In this document: piece after piece, positions 23,576 through 32,612 of the stretch | Layout of the letters: every line of letters starts with the position of its first letter | Numbering within the stretch: the first letter of the stretch is position 1 | Program-made: the position numbers and the translations under genes | The notes under the pieces: generated by a model | Databases searched by the model: none | Told to the model about the DNA's origin: nothing | Seen by the model: only the letters and a program-made list of their open reading frames with translations | From: Rheinheimera maricola | GTDB taxonomy: Bacteria; Pseudomonadota; Gammaproteobacteria; Enterobacterales; Alteromonadaceae | Direction of reading: 5' to 3' | DNA: 64,000 nt | Assembly: GCF_016918075.2 (NCBI RefSeq) | Contig: NZ_JAERPS020000003.1 | Location: 186,001-250,000 of the forward strand

Positions 23576-25651
23576 TTAGCGGCGATTATTCAAATACTGT
23601 GGCATAACAGCTACAGATTCTGGCGCGGTGAAACTGTAACTTAAGCTGGCTGGAATATTGCCACCGTTGCTGTTAAGTATGTTGTCAAAGCGCAGCAACA
23701 GATTGTTAGATTTTTCAGCTACGTACAGATGCTGACCGTGATACATAATGTCTACCGGATTACCCAATGCCGTAGCAGCACCGCTAATACTCACGGCTAT
23801 CTCTGTTAAACCACTGGCTGCGCTAATGTTATTTAGCACATACAGTTTACCGTCACCGGCATCAGCTGCACTGCCCACATCAGATAACAATAAACTGTCA
23901 CTGGCAAAATCGTAATCGATACCATGCAGGTTAGTCGGCGCCGCTACAGCAACGCCAGAAAAAGCCGGCATAATGGTAACATCCGCAGTGCTAATTTCCG
24001 TGGCACCGGCTAACCATTTAGCTTTAACCTGAGAAAACACCGCCACGTTGCCGTTGGTTAGCGCGACAAAGGCTTTGTCTGTTGCGGGGTCATAGTCGAC
24101 ATCCCATGGCCGCGCAGGTGCAGTGTTAAGGCTTAGCAACGGCGCAACATTGCCCGCGGCACAGCTGGAATAAATGTGCACGGCAGGTGTAACCGCATTG
24201 TTCTCTGCCACAAAAATCAGCCCGCTGGCAGAATCAACATCCAGCCCTTTTGGCGAAATAAGCTTAGTATTTGCACCGCTGATCAAGCGGTCTTGTGAGG
24301 AGGAAAATTGTTCGCCGCTGCGCTGACTAGCCACACGGTTAGAAATAACAATACCGCCACTGTCGGCAGTATCAAAGGTAGCGTAACTATCACCGGCAAT
24401 ATCAAAAGTGACACTTTCTATATTTTGCAACGCATTGTACTGGCTAAGCTCGCTAGTTAAATTGGCATTGATACGGCTGATTTGACCGGAAGTAGCACCG
24501 GTAACCGCTGGATTGCTCGATACCGCCACCCCTAATAAACTGGCGTAGCTACTATCAGATACATCGGCAGCGTTAGTTTTTTCGCCCAATTGTACCAAGG
24601 CTTCAGGTTTGCTATGCGCCGTTGACAGCGCTGGCACCACGTCACCACTTGGTCCGGCAAAAATATTGCTAAACACCAAAACGGCATCGTTAGCTTTTTC
24701 GGCCACTCTAAGCTCGGTGCCAGACAACACAATGTCAACCGGATTGCCTAACTGTGTCTCCGGTCCCTTAATGGTTCTTGCCGGTACAACGGCGCCGTCG
24801 GCAACGGACACATTGTTAATAACAAACAATGCCCCATCGCTGGCATCACTGGCACTGCCAACATCGGACAACACCATTTTGTCCGTGCTGCGGTCGTAGG
24901 CTATGCCATGCAGATTTACCGAAATTTGCTTGCCTGCGGCATCAGACGGCACAATATTCCGGCTCGGCATGGCGGCATAATTGCTGGCAACGTAACCGTC
25001 ATAAACTGACAACACGCCATTGATCAGGGCAACATACAGTCGGTCGTTTATCTCATCATAAAACAGGTCCCACGGCGCGGCTTCCGTCGTTGTGGTTGCT
25101 AGCGGCGCGACATTGCCTGCGGCAGCGCCACCAAATACGCTCACTTGCATGGCGCTGTTATCGGCAATAAAAACCAAGCCGCTAACTGCAGCGAAATGCA
25201 TGCCCTTGGGGTTTACCAGCCCGGTTGCAGCGCCGGTTAATTCGCGGTCGATGGTGTTGTTAAATACGCTGCCTTCATTGCGCTGGGCAATATTACACAC
25301 GGTTTTTACACTGCCATTGGCTGCATCTCCGGCCTGAAGCAGGTTATTTAGTGCGTCCAGTGTCACGCCTTGGTTGTTCAAGCCGGTATAGCGATTTAAC
25401 TGCGCAGCATATTGATCCAGCAAGTCAACACTGCCCGCGTTGTCTGCACCATTATTGGCAACTAAAAAGTTAGCTGCAGCTAAGCCAGGCGTACCATTGT
25501 TGCCGGGGGCGCCGGTTTCGCCAGGCTGCCCAGGAGTGCCATTGCTGCCATCTTCGCCTTCGCAGCCGGTCAATGTTATTAACAACGCCAATGTAATAGT
25601 GCTGAGAGTAAACTTAGCCATTTTAGGCAAGGTTGTTGTGGTAACGGTCAT
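23576..25651 (-). CDS. Collagen-like lipoprotein with two propeller-like repeats
   Basis: Secreted lipoprotein of 691 residues. The signal ends at lipobox LTGC (about 27-30), followed directly by about eight Gly-X-Y triplets (GSNGTPGQPGETGAPGNNGT, about 35-56), a collagen-like stalk. The rest is two homologous halves, about 60-370 and 385-685. Shared motifs are NPKGMHFAAVSGLVFIAD / SPKGLDVDSASGLIFVAE, LHGIAYDRSTD / LHGIDYDFASD, LSDVGSASDASDG / LSDVGSAADAGDG and LGNPVDI in both. The pattern suggests NHL-type beta propellers. Function unknown; a surface-displayed sensor or binding protein is an inference. The nearest upstream gene is a CHASE-domain histidine kinase. Confidence 0.8.
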   Translation of the reverse strand: MTVTTTTLPKMAKFTLSTITLALLITLTGCEGEDGSNGTPGQPGETGAPGNNGTPGLAAANFLVANNGADNAGSVDLLDQYAAQLNRYTGLNNQGVTLDALNNLLQAGDAANGSVKTVCNIAQRNEGSVFNNTIDRELTGAATGLVNPKGMHFAAVSGLVFIADNSAMQVSVFGGAAAGNVAPLATTTTEAAPWDLFYDEINDRLYVALINGVLSVYDGYVASNYAAMPSRNIVPSDAAGKQISVNLHGIAYDRSTDKMVLSDVGSASDASDGALFVINNVSVADGAVVPARTIKGPETQLGNPVDIVLSGTELRVAEKANDAVLVFSNIFAGPSGDVVPALSTAHSKPEALVQLGEKTNAADVSDSSYASLLGVAVSSNPAVTGATSGQISRINANLTSELSQYNALQNIESVTFDIAGDSYATFDTADSGGIVISNRVASQRSGEQFSSSQDRLISGANTKLISPKGLDVDSASGLIFVAENNAVTPAVHIYSSCAAGNVAPLLSLNTAPARPWDVDYDPATDKAFVALTNGNVAVFSQVKAKWLAGATEISTADVTIMPAFSGVAVAAPTNLHGIDYDFASDSLLLSDVGSAADAGDGKLYVLNNISAASGLTEIAVSISGAATALGNPVDIMYHGQHLYVAEKSNNLLLRFDNILNSNGGNIPASLSYSFTAPESVAVMPQYLNNRR

Positions 25652-25824
25652 GTTGTTTCACCTTGTGTTATTAACAGTAATTGGTGAACAACTGCATCAG
25701 TTCAGCGATACGCAAAGTAAGCTAGTCGCTGGCATCTTATTCACCCCTGCCAAGTAACGACCTTGCCACCAGATTGGATGCAGCTAGGGGAGAATCTTTG
25801 TAACCGAATAAAAAATAGCCACTG

Positions 25825-28497
25825 CTAGCCCGGCAACGGCATCGCAGCAACGTGCTGATATAAGGGTAAGCGGATAAAAAACGTGCAGCCTTTACCTTCA
25901 ACTGTTTCAAACCAGATTTTACCCTGATGTTTTTCCACAATTATTTTGGCAATTGCCAGGCCAAGCCCGGTACCACCAACCCGGCGGGTATCGGTAGAAT
26001 CCGCCTGACTAAAGCGCTGAAACACCTGTTGCTGAAACGCCAGCGGAATGCCGTTACCCTGATCTTGCACTGCAATATCGACAAATTGCGGCGCTGATAT
26101 CGCCGTAAACACCGTAACACAACCATGACGAGGCGAATATTTAATGGCATTTGACAATAAATTAGCCATAACTTGCATTAGCTTTACCTCATCGCCGCTA
26201 ATAACCATGTCTGTTGGCACTTGTTGTAAAACTAATTTAACGTCGTATTGACTGGCATAGCCGGCATTTAAGTTTATGGCCTTGGTTAAAAATGTCTCCA
26301 ATGCTATAGGCTCTTGTGCTAGCTGGTAATTTTCGGTTTGGTGTTTGCTTAGCTCAAGGATATCATTCACCAGCATGGTTAAACGCTGGCTGTTTTGCAT
26401 AGCCAAGCTAACCAGCTCAGCCGCTTTTTGCGGCAAAGGCCCGGTAACACCACTGCTTACCAAGCCCAAACTGCCCATAATCGATGTTAGTGGTGTACGC
26501 AGTTCATGGCTGACAGTGGAAATAATGTCGTCTTTAATCTTTTCTGCTTCGTGCCGCTCAGTCAGGTCGCGCAATATCACCGTAAAGCGGCTTTCGCCAT
26601 TAAATTCCATCTTGCTGAGTGCCACTTCAACCGGTATAGCAGCAGTGTCTTGGCGCATTACTGTGCTGTCAAAACGGGCGTTGAGCGGGCTATTGTGCAG
26701 TTCAGATTCGACTAATGGGTCTAATTCAAGTTTTGGCAAAATCATCTGCACAGACTTGTTAATCAACTGAGTAGCTGGATACTGGGTAAGCTTTTCACCA
26801 GCCGGATTAACACTTTCGATATTGCCTTTACTATCAAAGGTTAAAATGGCATCAATTGCGTTATCCAGCACACCTTTTAACTCAGCTGAACGTTTGGTTA
26901 CTAATTGACCAATGTAGTGTGCCCTGCCGGTAACTACCAGTAAAAAGGCACCAAGGATACTGGTAAACAACAAACCTATCGTTAGCACGTAAAAGGCTAA
27001 AAAATCGGAATTAAGGCTTTTGTATTCAGCCGACAACCAATACTGCGCCTGCCATTGTCGCCCGCCAACCGTTATATTCAATGACTGTTCTAACTGCAGC
27101 GGTGTGGACTGCGGCAGTGCTGCAGTTTGGTATAGCAACGCGTTGTTGTTACTGACGTCGGTCAGGCGCATCTCCAGCATACTGCTATCTTTTTCTGTTA
27201 GTAAATTTTCGATTAACGGCTTGAAGGCTAGCACTGCGGTAACAAAGCCGGCTATATGTTCGCGGCGCTGCGCCTCATCTAACGCGGGTACACTATAAAC
27301 CGGAAAAAACAGTAACACTGCATCTTCATTGCTTTGCAGTAAGTTAATTTTTTCACTGACACTGAGCTGGCCGCTATCAAGGGCGGAGAATATGGCGGCT
27401 AATCGTACCGGGTTGGACAAAATATTCAGGCCAATAACAGCCTCATTACCCGCCAGTGGCTCTATATACTCTACCACCACATAATGCTCAGCTTCGGCTG
27501 AACGTTGCTTTTCACGTTGAGCGGTAAAATCAAAGATGAATGGCTGGCCAACGTCCTGCTGTAATGTTTGCTCGAACTCAGACCGTTGTGACTGACGTAG
27601 ATAACGGTTCCATGACAAACCACGCACGTCATCATCACTGCTACTGCTGAGAAAAAAATCTGCATAGCCTTTAAACTCGCCACGGGATACATTGGCTGAA
27701 TAAGAAAAGAATCGCTCTAACGCCCCCAACGCCAATACCGTGCGCTCCAATCGGGATCCGAGCTGTTCGTGGGTAATGTTAACGTCCTCATTAAACTCAA
27801 ACTGCCGCTGGCGTACCTCCCAAGAGCTAAACGTTATAAACATCCACATCAACCCAACGCTCAACATCACCAACGGCAACCCAACTGCCCAGCGCCGCTG
27901 GCGCCAAACGCCACGCCCTGGTGCCAACAAAATAAATAGTAGTGGCGCGCTAACCAGCACCCCCAACGAGTCGCCCACCCACCAAGTTACCCAGGCGTAA
28001 GCTATACCAGCGGAGTTTAAAGCGCCGGCATAATACAAACTACTGACACCGAAACTGGCGTTCACCACACAGGCTAGCGGCCCGGCCAGCAATAAAAACA
28101 GAATAATATCGGTATCGCGGATTAACTCATCTGGTGCAGTAACATATCGGCGCACCAGGTAAAGTGCCAACAATGCTTGTAGCGTTGCTCCCGTCGCGGC
28201 GCCGAAGGCAATAGGCAGGCCGGCGACAATATCGCTACCACTGTCAAAACCAATCCACAGGTTTAACAAAAGTGAGCCAAGAAAAATGCCAGGCGCGCAA
28301 TAGCGACCGAACAACAACATTACCACCAGTGCTATGCCGGCCGGCGGAAAGATGGCCGTCGCATAACCCGGTGGTATCGCCAGTAATACTGACAAGCGAC
28401 CAATACACGCATAACACAGTGCCAATAACAGTATGTGGAATACCTTACTACCAAACGACGATACTGCAGCTGAACTCTGGGGCATTGGCACGCTCAT
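25825..28497 (-). CDS. Hybrid-free sensor histidine kinase: MASE1, CHASE, PAS, HisKA, HATPase
   Basis: Membrane histidine kinase of 890 residues. About 15-225 is a multi-helix MASE1 sensor; about 240-510 is a periplasmic CHASE domain (SSSDDDVRGLSWNRYLR) ending in a membrane helix near 525-545. About 555-660 is a PAS domain; then HisKA with the phospho-acceptor His in STVSHELRTPLTSIMG and HATPase with N box ANLLSNAIKYSP, DQGNGIP and GGTGLGLAIAK. There is no receiver domain, and no response regulator gene is adjacent. The ribosome site is weak; ATG at 28485 is an alternative. The ligand is unknown; it is upstream of the collagen-like lipoprotein on the same strand. Confidence 0.9.
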   Translation of the reverse strand: MSVPMPQSSAAVSSFGSKVFHILLLALCYACIGRLSVLLAIPPGYATAIFPPAGIALVVMLLFGRYCAPGIFLGSLLLNLWIGFDSGSDIVAGLPIAFGAATGATLQALLALYLVRRYVTAPDELIRDTDIILFLLLAGPLACVVNASFGVSSLYYAGALNSAGIAYAWVTWWVGDSLGVLVSAPLLFILLAPGRGVWRQRRWAVGLPLVMLSVGLMWMFITFSSWEVRQRQFEFNEDVNITHEQLGSRLERTVLALGALERFFSYSANVSRGEFKGYADFFLSSSSDDDVRGLSWNRYLRQSQRSEFEQTLQQDVGQPFIFDFTAQREKQRSAEAEHYVVVEYIEPLAGNEAVIGLNILSNPVRLAAIFSALDSGQLSVSEKINLLQSNEDAVLLFFPVYSVPALDEAQRREHIAGFVTAVLAFKPLIENLLTEKDSSMLEMRLTDVSNNNALLYQTAALPQSTPLQLEQSLNITVGGRQWQAQYWLSAEYKSLNSDFLAFYVLTIGLLFTSILGAFLLVVTGRAHYIGQLVTKRSAELKGVLDNAIDAILTFDSKGNIESVNPAGEKLTQYPATQLINKSVQMILPKLELDPLVESELHNSPLNARFDSTVMRQDTAAIPVEVALSKMEFNGESRFTVILRDLTERHEAEKIKDDIISTVSHELRTPLTSIMGSLGLVSSGVTGPLPQKAAELVSLAMQNSQRLTMLVNDILELSKHQTENYQLAQEPIALETFLTKAINLNAGYASQYDVKLVLQQVPTDMVISGDEVKLMQVMANLLSNAIKYSPRHGCVTVFTAISAPQFVDIAVQDQGNGIPLAFQQQVFQRFSQADSTDTRRVGGTGLGLAIAKIIVEKHQGKIWFETVEGKGCTFFIRLPLYQHVAAMPLPG

Positions 28498-28611
28498 ATA
28501 TGTACAATTTTAAACAACTTCCAGAAAGATAGCTTAAAACCTGTATGCTGCGCATCTGTTTCATAGCAAAACCTGAAAACGATATCGCCACAGGCAGTCT
28601 GGCTTTGTGCA

Positions 28612-28643
28612 TAAAAAAACGGCTGCCACATGGCAGCCGTTTT
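28612..28643 (-). terminator. Strong terminator after the OmpA-like gene
   Basis: On the minus strand ACGGCTGCCATGTGGCAGCC is a 10-bp perfect stem followed by seven T. It lies 17 bases after the OmpA-like stop codon. The T-rich side is on the minus strand, but the plus side also has four T, so it may act in both directions. Confidence 0.88.
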
Positions 28644-28659
28644 CAGCTTAACAGTTGCG

Positions 28660-29190
28660 TCAAAACGACAGCATAATCTCTATTCGCCGATTTGCAGCCT
28701 TACCTTGCAGGCTAGTATTGTCTGCTATAGGCTCCGCCGGGCCACGCCCTTGCGCTTCCAATTGCTCTGCGTTTAACCCCTGTTGTTGTAAAAACTCTTT
28801 CACCTGCTCTGCCCGCTGTTGTGACAGATTATTGTTATAAACCAATTGGCCTGAACTGTCGGTGTGCCCTAATACGGTAAGCTTGTTAAACGGCGTATTT
28901 TTCAGGATCTGTGCCACCGCACCAAGCTGCTGCTGCAATGGCTCGTTAATATGTGCGCCATCATGGGAAAACGCCGCGCTGCCGGGAAAAGTGACTTTTA
29001 TTCCGCTGTCATGCTCAGACGTAACTACGCCGGCAACCGGTTGTAGTCTGGCTAAAAGCAGCGTTTGTGGCTTAGCGGTTTCAGCATTGACCACCGCTGG
29101 ATTAGCGGCCGTTTCGTTGCCAGACGTGCTGGCACAGCCAACTGATAACATGGCTGCAATAGCAGCAGCGACTAGCGATAAAGTGCGCAA
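28660..29190 (-). CDS. OmpA-family outer-membrane lipoprotein
   Basis: Lipoprotein of 176 residues with signal MRTLSLVAAAIAAMLSVGC (TTG start at 29190, GGAG 8 bases upstream; the open frame extends further but only this start gives a proper signal). The C-terminal half is an OmpA/Pal peptidoglycan-binding domain: LTVLGHTDSSGQ, YNNNLSQQRAEQVKEFL, GRGPAEPIADN and RRIEIML. It should tether the outer membrane to peptidoglycan. It is a stand-alone gene with its own terminator. Confidence 0.88.
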   Translation of the reverse strand: MRTLSLVAAAIAAMLSVGCASTSGNETAANPAVVNAETAKPQTLLLARLQPVAGVVTSEHDSGIKVTFPGSAAFSHDGAHINEPLQQQLGAVAQILKNTPFNKLTVLGHTDSSGQLVYNNNLSQQRAEQVKEFLQQQGLNAEQLEAQGRGPAEPIADNTSLQGKAANRRIEIMLSF

Positions 29191-29549
29191 GGGAAAGACT
29201 CCGTTAGTTAATGTAAAATAAAGACGCACACTTTAATTCTTTCACAGCAACAAATAAATACCAGCAATTAACAATAAATGAAAATTATGCAAACATGACA
29301 GGTAATCGGGTGTCGCAATGCTATTGCTGCAGCTTGGTGCGGCGGCAATTGCATTGCAGTTTTGCGGCGAATGCATTATGGTTGCCCCATGCAAACTTAC
29401 CTTAAGCCTAAGGCACTAAACTGCAAAGTTTACTGCCGGCACATTACCGCTATAGCCTGCCATTCCTAGGCCGGTTTTGCCATGCGCAAAACCGGCCTAA
29501 CACCTGCTTATCACCCATACTTTTTTTGTCTCTGTAAAGCGGAGCTGTA
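29191..29549. other. Gene-free stretch with a 14-bp perfect inverted repeat
   Basis: No coding sequence is seen in this 359-base gap. At 29467-29499 TAGGCCGGTTTTGC and GCAAAACCGGCCTA are perfect inverse complements around a 5-base loop, with no T-run on either side, 50 bases before the first Rnk-like gene. This could be a protein-binding site or an RNA structure in its leader. Around 29315-29390 there are further short GCAATG/GCATTG repeats. Confidence 0.55.
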
Positions 29550-29972
29550 ATGTATTTTTGCTATCCGAAACAATCCAACAAGATTGTTGCCTGCACTATT
29601 GCCCAATTGGCTTGCCGGCAATTCTTTCCGCTGACCGCGCTGCAACTAAACCACATGTTGCATGCTATTGCCGACAGCAAAAATCAAAGCCGACTGCGCA
29701 GCAACGGCGGCATTCGTCCGGGCAGTACGGTTGAACTGCAAAATATTGACACTGGTGAGCAAGGCTGGCTGCAACTGGTTAATCCGGCGCAAGCAAACTA
29801 TCACCAGGGCCGCATTTCGTTGTTATCGCCGCTGGGCTGCGCCTTGCCAGGTAAGACGGTTGACATGGTTATCTCGCTGCAACTGTTAGGTTATACCCTG
29901 CGCCTTCGCATACTCTCGGTGCTGTACGTTAAACACAATGTTCAGCACGACACATTAACAAGCTTAAATTAA
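29550..29972 (+). CDS. Rnk-like protein with GreA/GreB C-terminal domain (divergent copy)
   Basis: Protein of 140 residues. The last 90 residues resemble the GreA/B C-terminal fold found in Rnk: RPGSTVELQNIDTGEQGWLQ, LVNPAQANYHQGRISLLSPL and GCALPGKTVD. The N-terminal 50 residues are unlike typical Rnk and lack the expected acidic coiled coil. GGAG lies 5 bases before ATG. It is 11 bases upstream of a more standard Rnk gene, so the two are a tandem pair in one operon. It may bind RNA polymerase in the secondary channel; this is inference from the fold. Confidence 0.7.
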   Translation: MYFCYPKQSNKIVACTIAQLACRQFFPLTALQLNHMLHAIADSKNQSRLRSNGGIRPGSTVELQNIDTGEQGWLQLVNPAQANYHQGRISLLSPLGCALPGKTVDMVISLQLLGYTLRLRILSVLYVKHNVQHDTLTSLN

Positions 29973-29983
29973 AGGAGCTTCAA

Positions 29984-30388
29984 ATGAATACACCCGATAT
30001 CGTTTTATCTACTACCGATTATGAACGCCTGGATGCTCTGCTTGCCAAACTAAGTACAGACAGTATTGGCTATGACACCTTAAGCCAGGAGTTGGATCGC
30101 GCCAGTGTGGTGGCACCGGAGCAACTGCCGGCCAATGTGATTAGCATGAACTCCTGTGTACGTTTTCGGCTGGGTAATGGCAAAATAAGCACCTTAACCC
30201 TGGTTTACCCGAAAGACGCCGGCCAAAGCAGCAATACTATTTCGGTGTTAGCTCCGGTAGGTTGCGCCTTGCTCGGCCTGAAAACAGGCGATACCATTGT
30301 TTGGCCGTTGCCTGGCGGCGATATGTCGACCATAACAGTTGAGGACGTGGTATTCCAGCCAGAGCGTGAGGGCGCTTATCATCGTTAA
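29984..30388 (+). CDS. rnk: Rnk, nucleoside diphosphate kinase regulator
   Basis: Protein of 134 residues, the standard Rnk length (E. coli 136). Conserved parts are TTDYERLDALL at 11-21, LDRASVVAPEQLPANVISMN in the middle, LTLVYPKDA, and ISVLAPVGCALLGLKTGD near residues 85-102, followed by the Gre C-terminal fold. Rnk binds RNA polymerase and affects nucleotide pools. AGGAG lies 6 bases before ATG. An 11-bp inverted repeat follows at 30399-30443. Confidence 0.88.
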   Translation: MNTPDIVLSTTDYERLDALLAKLSTDSIGYDTLSQELDRASVVAPEQLPANVISMNSCVRFRLGNGKISTLTLVYPKDAGQSSNTISVLAPVGCALLGLKTGDTIVWPLPGGDMSTITVEDVVFQPEREGAYHR

Positions 30389-30398
30389 GTTGCCAGGC

Positions 30399-30443
30399 TG
30401 CGGTTATGCTGTTAAGGCAGGCCGCAGCATAGGCATAACCGCA
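30399..30443. repeat. Inverted repeat after rnk
   Basis: TGCGGTTATGC (30399-30409) and GCATAACCGCA (30433-30443) are perfect 11-bp inverse complements with a 23-base loop. There is no T-run, so a standard terminator is unlikely; it may stabilise the 3' end of the rnk transcript. Confidence 0.5.
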
Positions 30444-30511
30444 ACGGCAATGTTACACTAGCGCAGTTGTTAGCACATTTTCCGATAAAAACTTAATCTG
30501 CAGAGTAGTCT

Positions 30512-30919
30512 ATGCGCTTGTTTATTCGTTTATTTTTCCGCTTCGTTCGCCTTATATTAACGCCTTTTATGCTATTGGCTGAAAAGCTGACAACGCCAAA
30601 AGCCATAGTGCGCAGCGAGGCCGAACAACAAGCTGTCGATGCCGCTTGCAAGCAACTGGCACTGTATCAATTCAGCGCCTGCCCGTTTTGTATCAAAGTA
30701 CGCAAAGAAATGGCCCGGCTTGGGCTGAATATTACCAAGCGCAATGCACAGCACAATCAGCAACACCGTAGCGAACTTCAAACTGCAGGCGGCAAAATTA
30801 AAGTGCCTTGCCTGCGTATCGAAACCAGAGTGGGCAATGTTGAATGGTTATACGAATCGACAGCGATTATTGCGTATTTACAGCAACGCTTTGAGCCCGG
30901 TTCGGCCTCAACAGAATAG
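30512..30919 (+). CDS. Membrane-anchored glutaredoxin-like protein
   Basis: Protein of 135 residues. A hydrophobic N-terminal segment (about 8-25) is followed by a glutaredoxin domain with the redox motif SACPFC at about 54-59, IKVPCLRIE (cis-Pro) and LYESTAIIAYLQQRF, the glutathione-binding end. It is probably a thiol-disulfide oxidoreductase at the inner membrane. Neighbours (rnk, a methyltransferase) do not suggest a substrate. The start ATG lacks a strong ribosome site. Confidence 0.82.
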   Translation: MRLFIRLFFRFVRLILTPFMLLAEKLTTPKAIVRSEAEQQAVDAACKQLALYQFSACPFCIKVRKEMARLGLNITKRNAQHNQQHRSELQTAGGKIKVPCLRIETRVGNVEWLYESTAIIAYLQQRFEPGSASTE

Positions 30920-31006
30920 TGATGACAGTGCAATAATGCTGCTTCGCAAAACGCGATAACTGCTATAAAATGCGCCACCCTAATTTCGTCTAAGCAGAAT
31001 GCCGCG

Positions 31007-31753
31007 ATGATGCCGTCCAATGCGTTATACACCGATTTATCCGGCTACTATGATTTAATGTGCTGCGACATCAATTACCCGGCACAAAGCAACACCGTGC
31101 ACCGGCTGCATCAGTTGCTGGGTAATGGAGGCAAAAACCACCTTGATTTAGCCTGCGGCACCGGGCCGCATATCCGCCACTTTATTGATTATGGTTATCA
31201 CAGTAGCGGCTTGGACTTGAACCAACCGATGCTGCAATTAGCACAGGCACGCTGCCCGGAAGCGGTGTTTATGCTGCAAAATATGTGCAGTTTTACCCTG
31301 CCACAGCCGGTTGACCTGGTGACGTGCTTTTTATATTCGATTCATTACAGCGCTAGCATCACTCAACTGCAGCACTGTATTACCAGTGTGTATACGGCGT
31401 TAAACGCGGGCGGTATATTTTGCTTTAACGCAGTAGACAAAAATAAAATATGTAACAACAGTGCAGTGCGGCATAACACTGCACACATGGGTAGCCATTT
31501 TGAGTTTGAGTCCAGCTGGTATTACAGTGGCAGTGGCGAGCAACAAGCGCTAAAGCTAAGTATTGCCAAAACCACCGCCGACATTACCCAGCAATGGCGC
31601 GACCAGCACACCATGGTGGCAATCAGCTTTGCCGAGCTTAACGCTCTGCTACAGCCCTACTTTGACGTTGAAATGCTGGCTCACGACTATGAAAAAATAC
31701 AGCCATGGGATACGACAACTGGCAATGCATTGTTTGTCTGCACAAAACGGTAG
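31007..31753 (+). CDS. Class I SAM-dependent methyltransferase
   Basis: Cytoplasmic methyltransferase of 248 residues with motif I LDLACGTGPHIRHF (about 46-59), motif II acidic SGLDLNQPML (about 67-76) and a standard Rossmann order. The substrate is not indicated. Two ATG codons (31007 and 31010) are possible and neither has a good ribosome site. A terminator follows at 31763-31791. Confidence 0.82.
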   Translation: MMPSNALYTDLSGYYDLMCCDINYPAQSNTVHRLHQLLGNGGKNHLDLACGTGPHIRHFIDYGYHSSGLDLNQPMLQLAQARCPEAVFMLQNMCSFTLPQPVDLVTCFLYSIHYSASITQLQHCITSVYTALNAGGIFCFNAVDKNKICNNSAVRHNTAHMGSHFEFESSWYYSGSGEQQALKLSIAKTTADITQQWRDQHTMVAISFAELNALLQPYFDVEMLAHDYEKIQPWDTTTGNALFVCTKR

Positions 31754-31762
31754 CATGAAAAT

Positions 31763-31791
31763 GCGGCTCACCATGATATAGCCGCGTTTTT
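31763..31791 (+). terminator. Terminator after the methyltransferase gene
   Basis: GCGGCT and AGCCGC form a 6-bp stem with an 11-base loop, followed by GTTTTT. It is 10 bases downstream of the methyltransferase stop. Confidence 0.6.
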
Positions 31792-31802
31792 ATGCAGCTG
31801 TT

Positions 31803-32246
31803 TTAGCCCTGCGCATTAGCGGGATCAAGGTCTTTTAGCTGCTCAATTACATCGTCAGCATATTGCTCAATTCCCTGGCCAATAACAGGCGCATCATTTA
31901 CCGTTTTCAGTTTGCGGATATCTTCTATACGGAACAGAATGTCGCCAGTATTCTCTTTATCTTTATACTCATGAATAACGTCGTTGGAACCCCAGTAACG
32001 TACATTCTGCAAAAAGATAAAACCACTGCTAACGCTATTATTATTGATGCTCTGCAAAAGCGGTTTGGATATTTCTGCAAAGTAGTAGTATGACTCCACA
32101 TCATTACCTTCTTCAGGTACATTAAACTGTATAAATGCCCATACTTTTTCATCTTCAACGTTGTCACTTAGCGTTTTTATCTCGTTTGCAACGTTACAGC
32201 CCTGCAAAAAAACTGCGATTAATAACCCACCCACTAATTTTAACAC
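31803..32246 (-). CDS. Small lipoprotein of unknown function
   Basis: Predicted lipoprotein of 147 residues with signal MLKLVGGLLIAVFLQGC (Cys about 17). I do not recognise the family. The mature part is acidic and polar, with VWAFIQFNVPEEGNDVESYY and a C-terminal helix rich in Asp/Glu. The start is GTG with AGGA 6 bases upstream. It converges on the methyltransferase gene. Confidence 0.7.
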   Translation of the reverse strand: MLKLVGGLLIAVFLQGCNVANEIKTLSDNVEDEKVWAFIQFNVPEEGNDVESYYYFAEISKPLLQSINNNSVSSGFIFLQNVRYWGSNDVIHEYKDKENTGDILFRIEDIRKLKTVNDAPVIGQGIEQYADDVIEQLKDLDPANAQG

Positions 32247-32612
32247 GCTGGATCCTTTCCAATATTGTTAATAGTTGGCCGCCAATATACCTCACTCGAT
32301 ATTAACAATAAAATACAATCTAGCGTGGCAGTGCAGGTGCAGGTACGCGACAGCTACAGCAATATTGGAGGTTTACATTAGCCATTCATTCGAACGATGC
32401 TAACTACTAAAAAATGCTGCAGCTTATCTACCTTAATCCAGCCTAATATAGCTGCAGCAAGTAATCGAGTTTATCGATTAACACCATCGCTTTAATTCAC
32501 ATCAATCTATTAGCGTCTTACTATACTCTTTTCACTGTTATGCAGTTAGGACAAATATAGCTGTCTAGTCGCTGCGGCTTATAACAACCCTAGGTTAATT
32601 TAAAGGATGCGA
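32247..32612. other. Gene-free region upstream of katG
   Basis: No gene is seen in this 366-base gap. TAATCGA-GTTTA-TCGATTA at 32462-32480 is a perfect 7-bp inverted repeat, and the bases 32471-32490 (TTATCGATTAACACCATCGC) resemble the E. coli katG OxyR region (ATCGATAAC...ATC). It is a candidate OxyR site about 130 bases before katG; the spacing of further OxyR half-sites is not clear. Confidence 0.4.
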
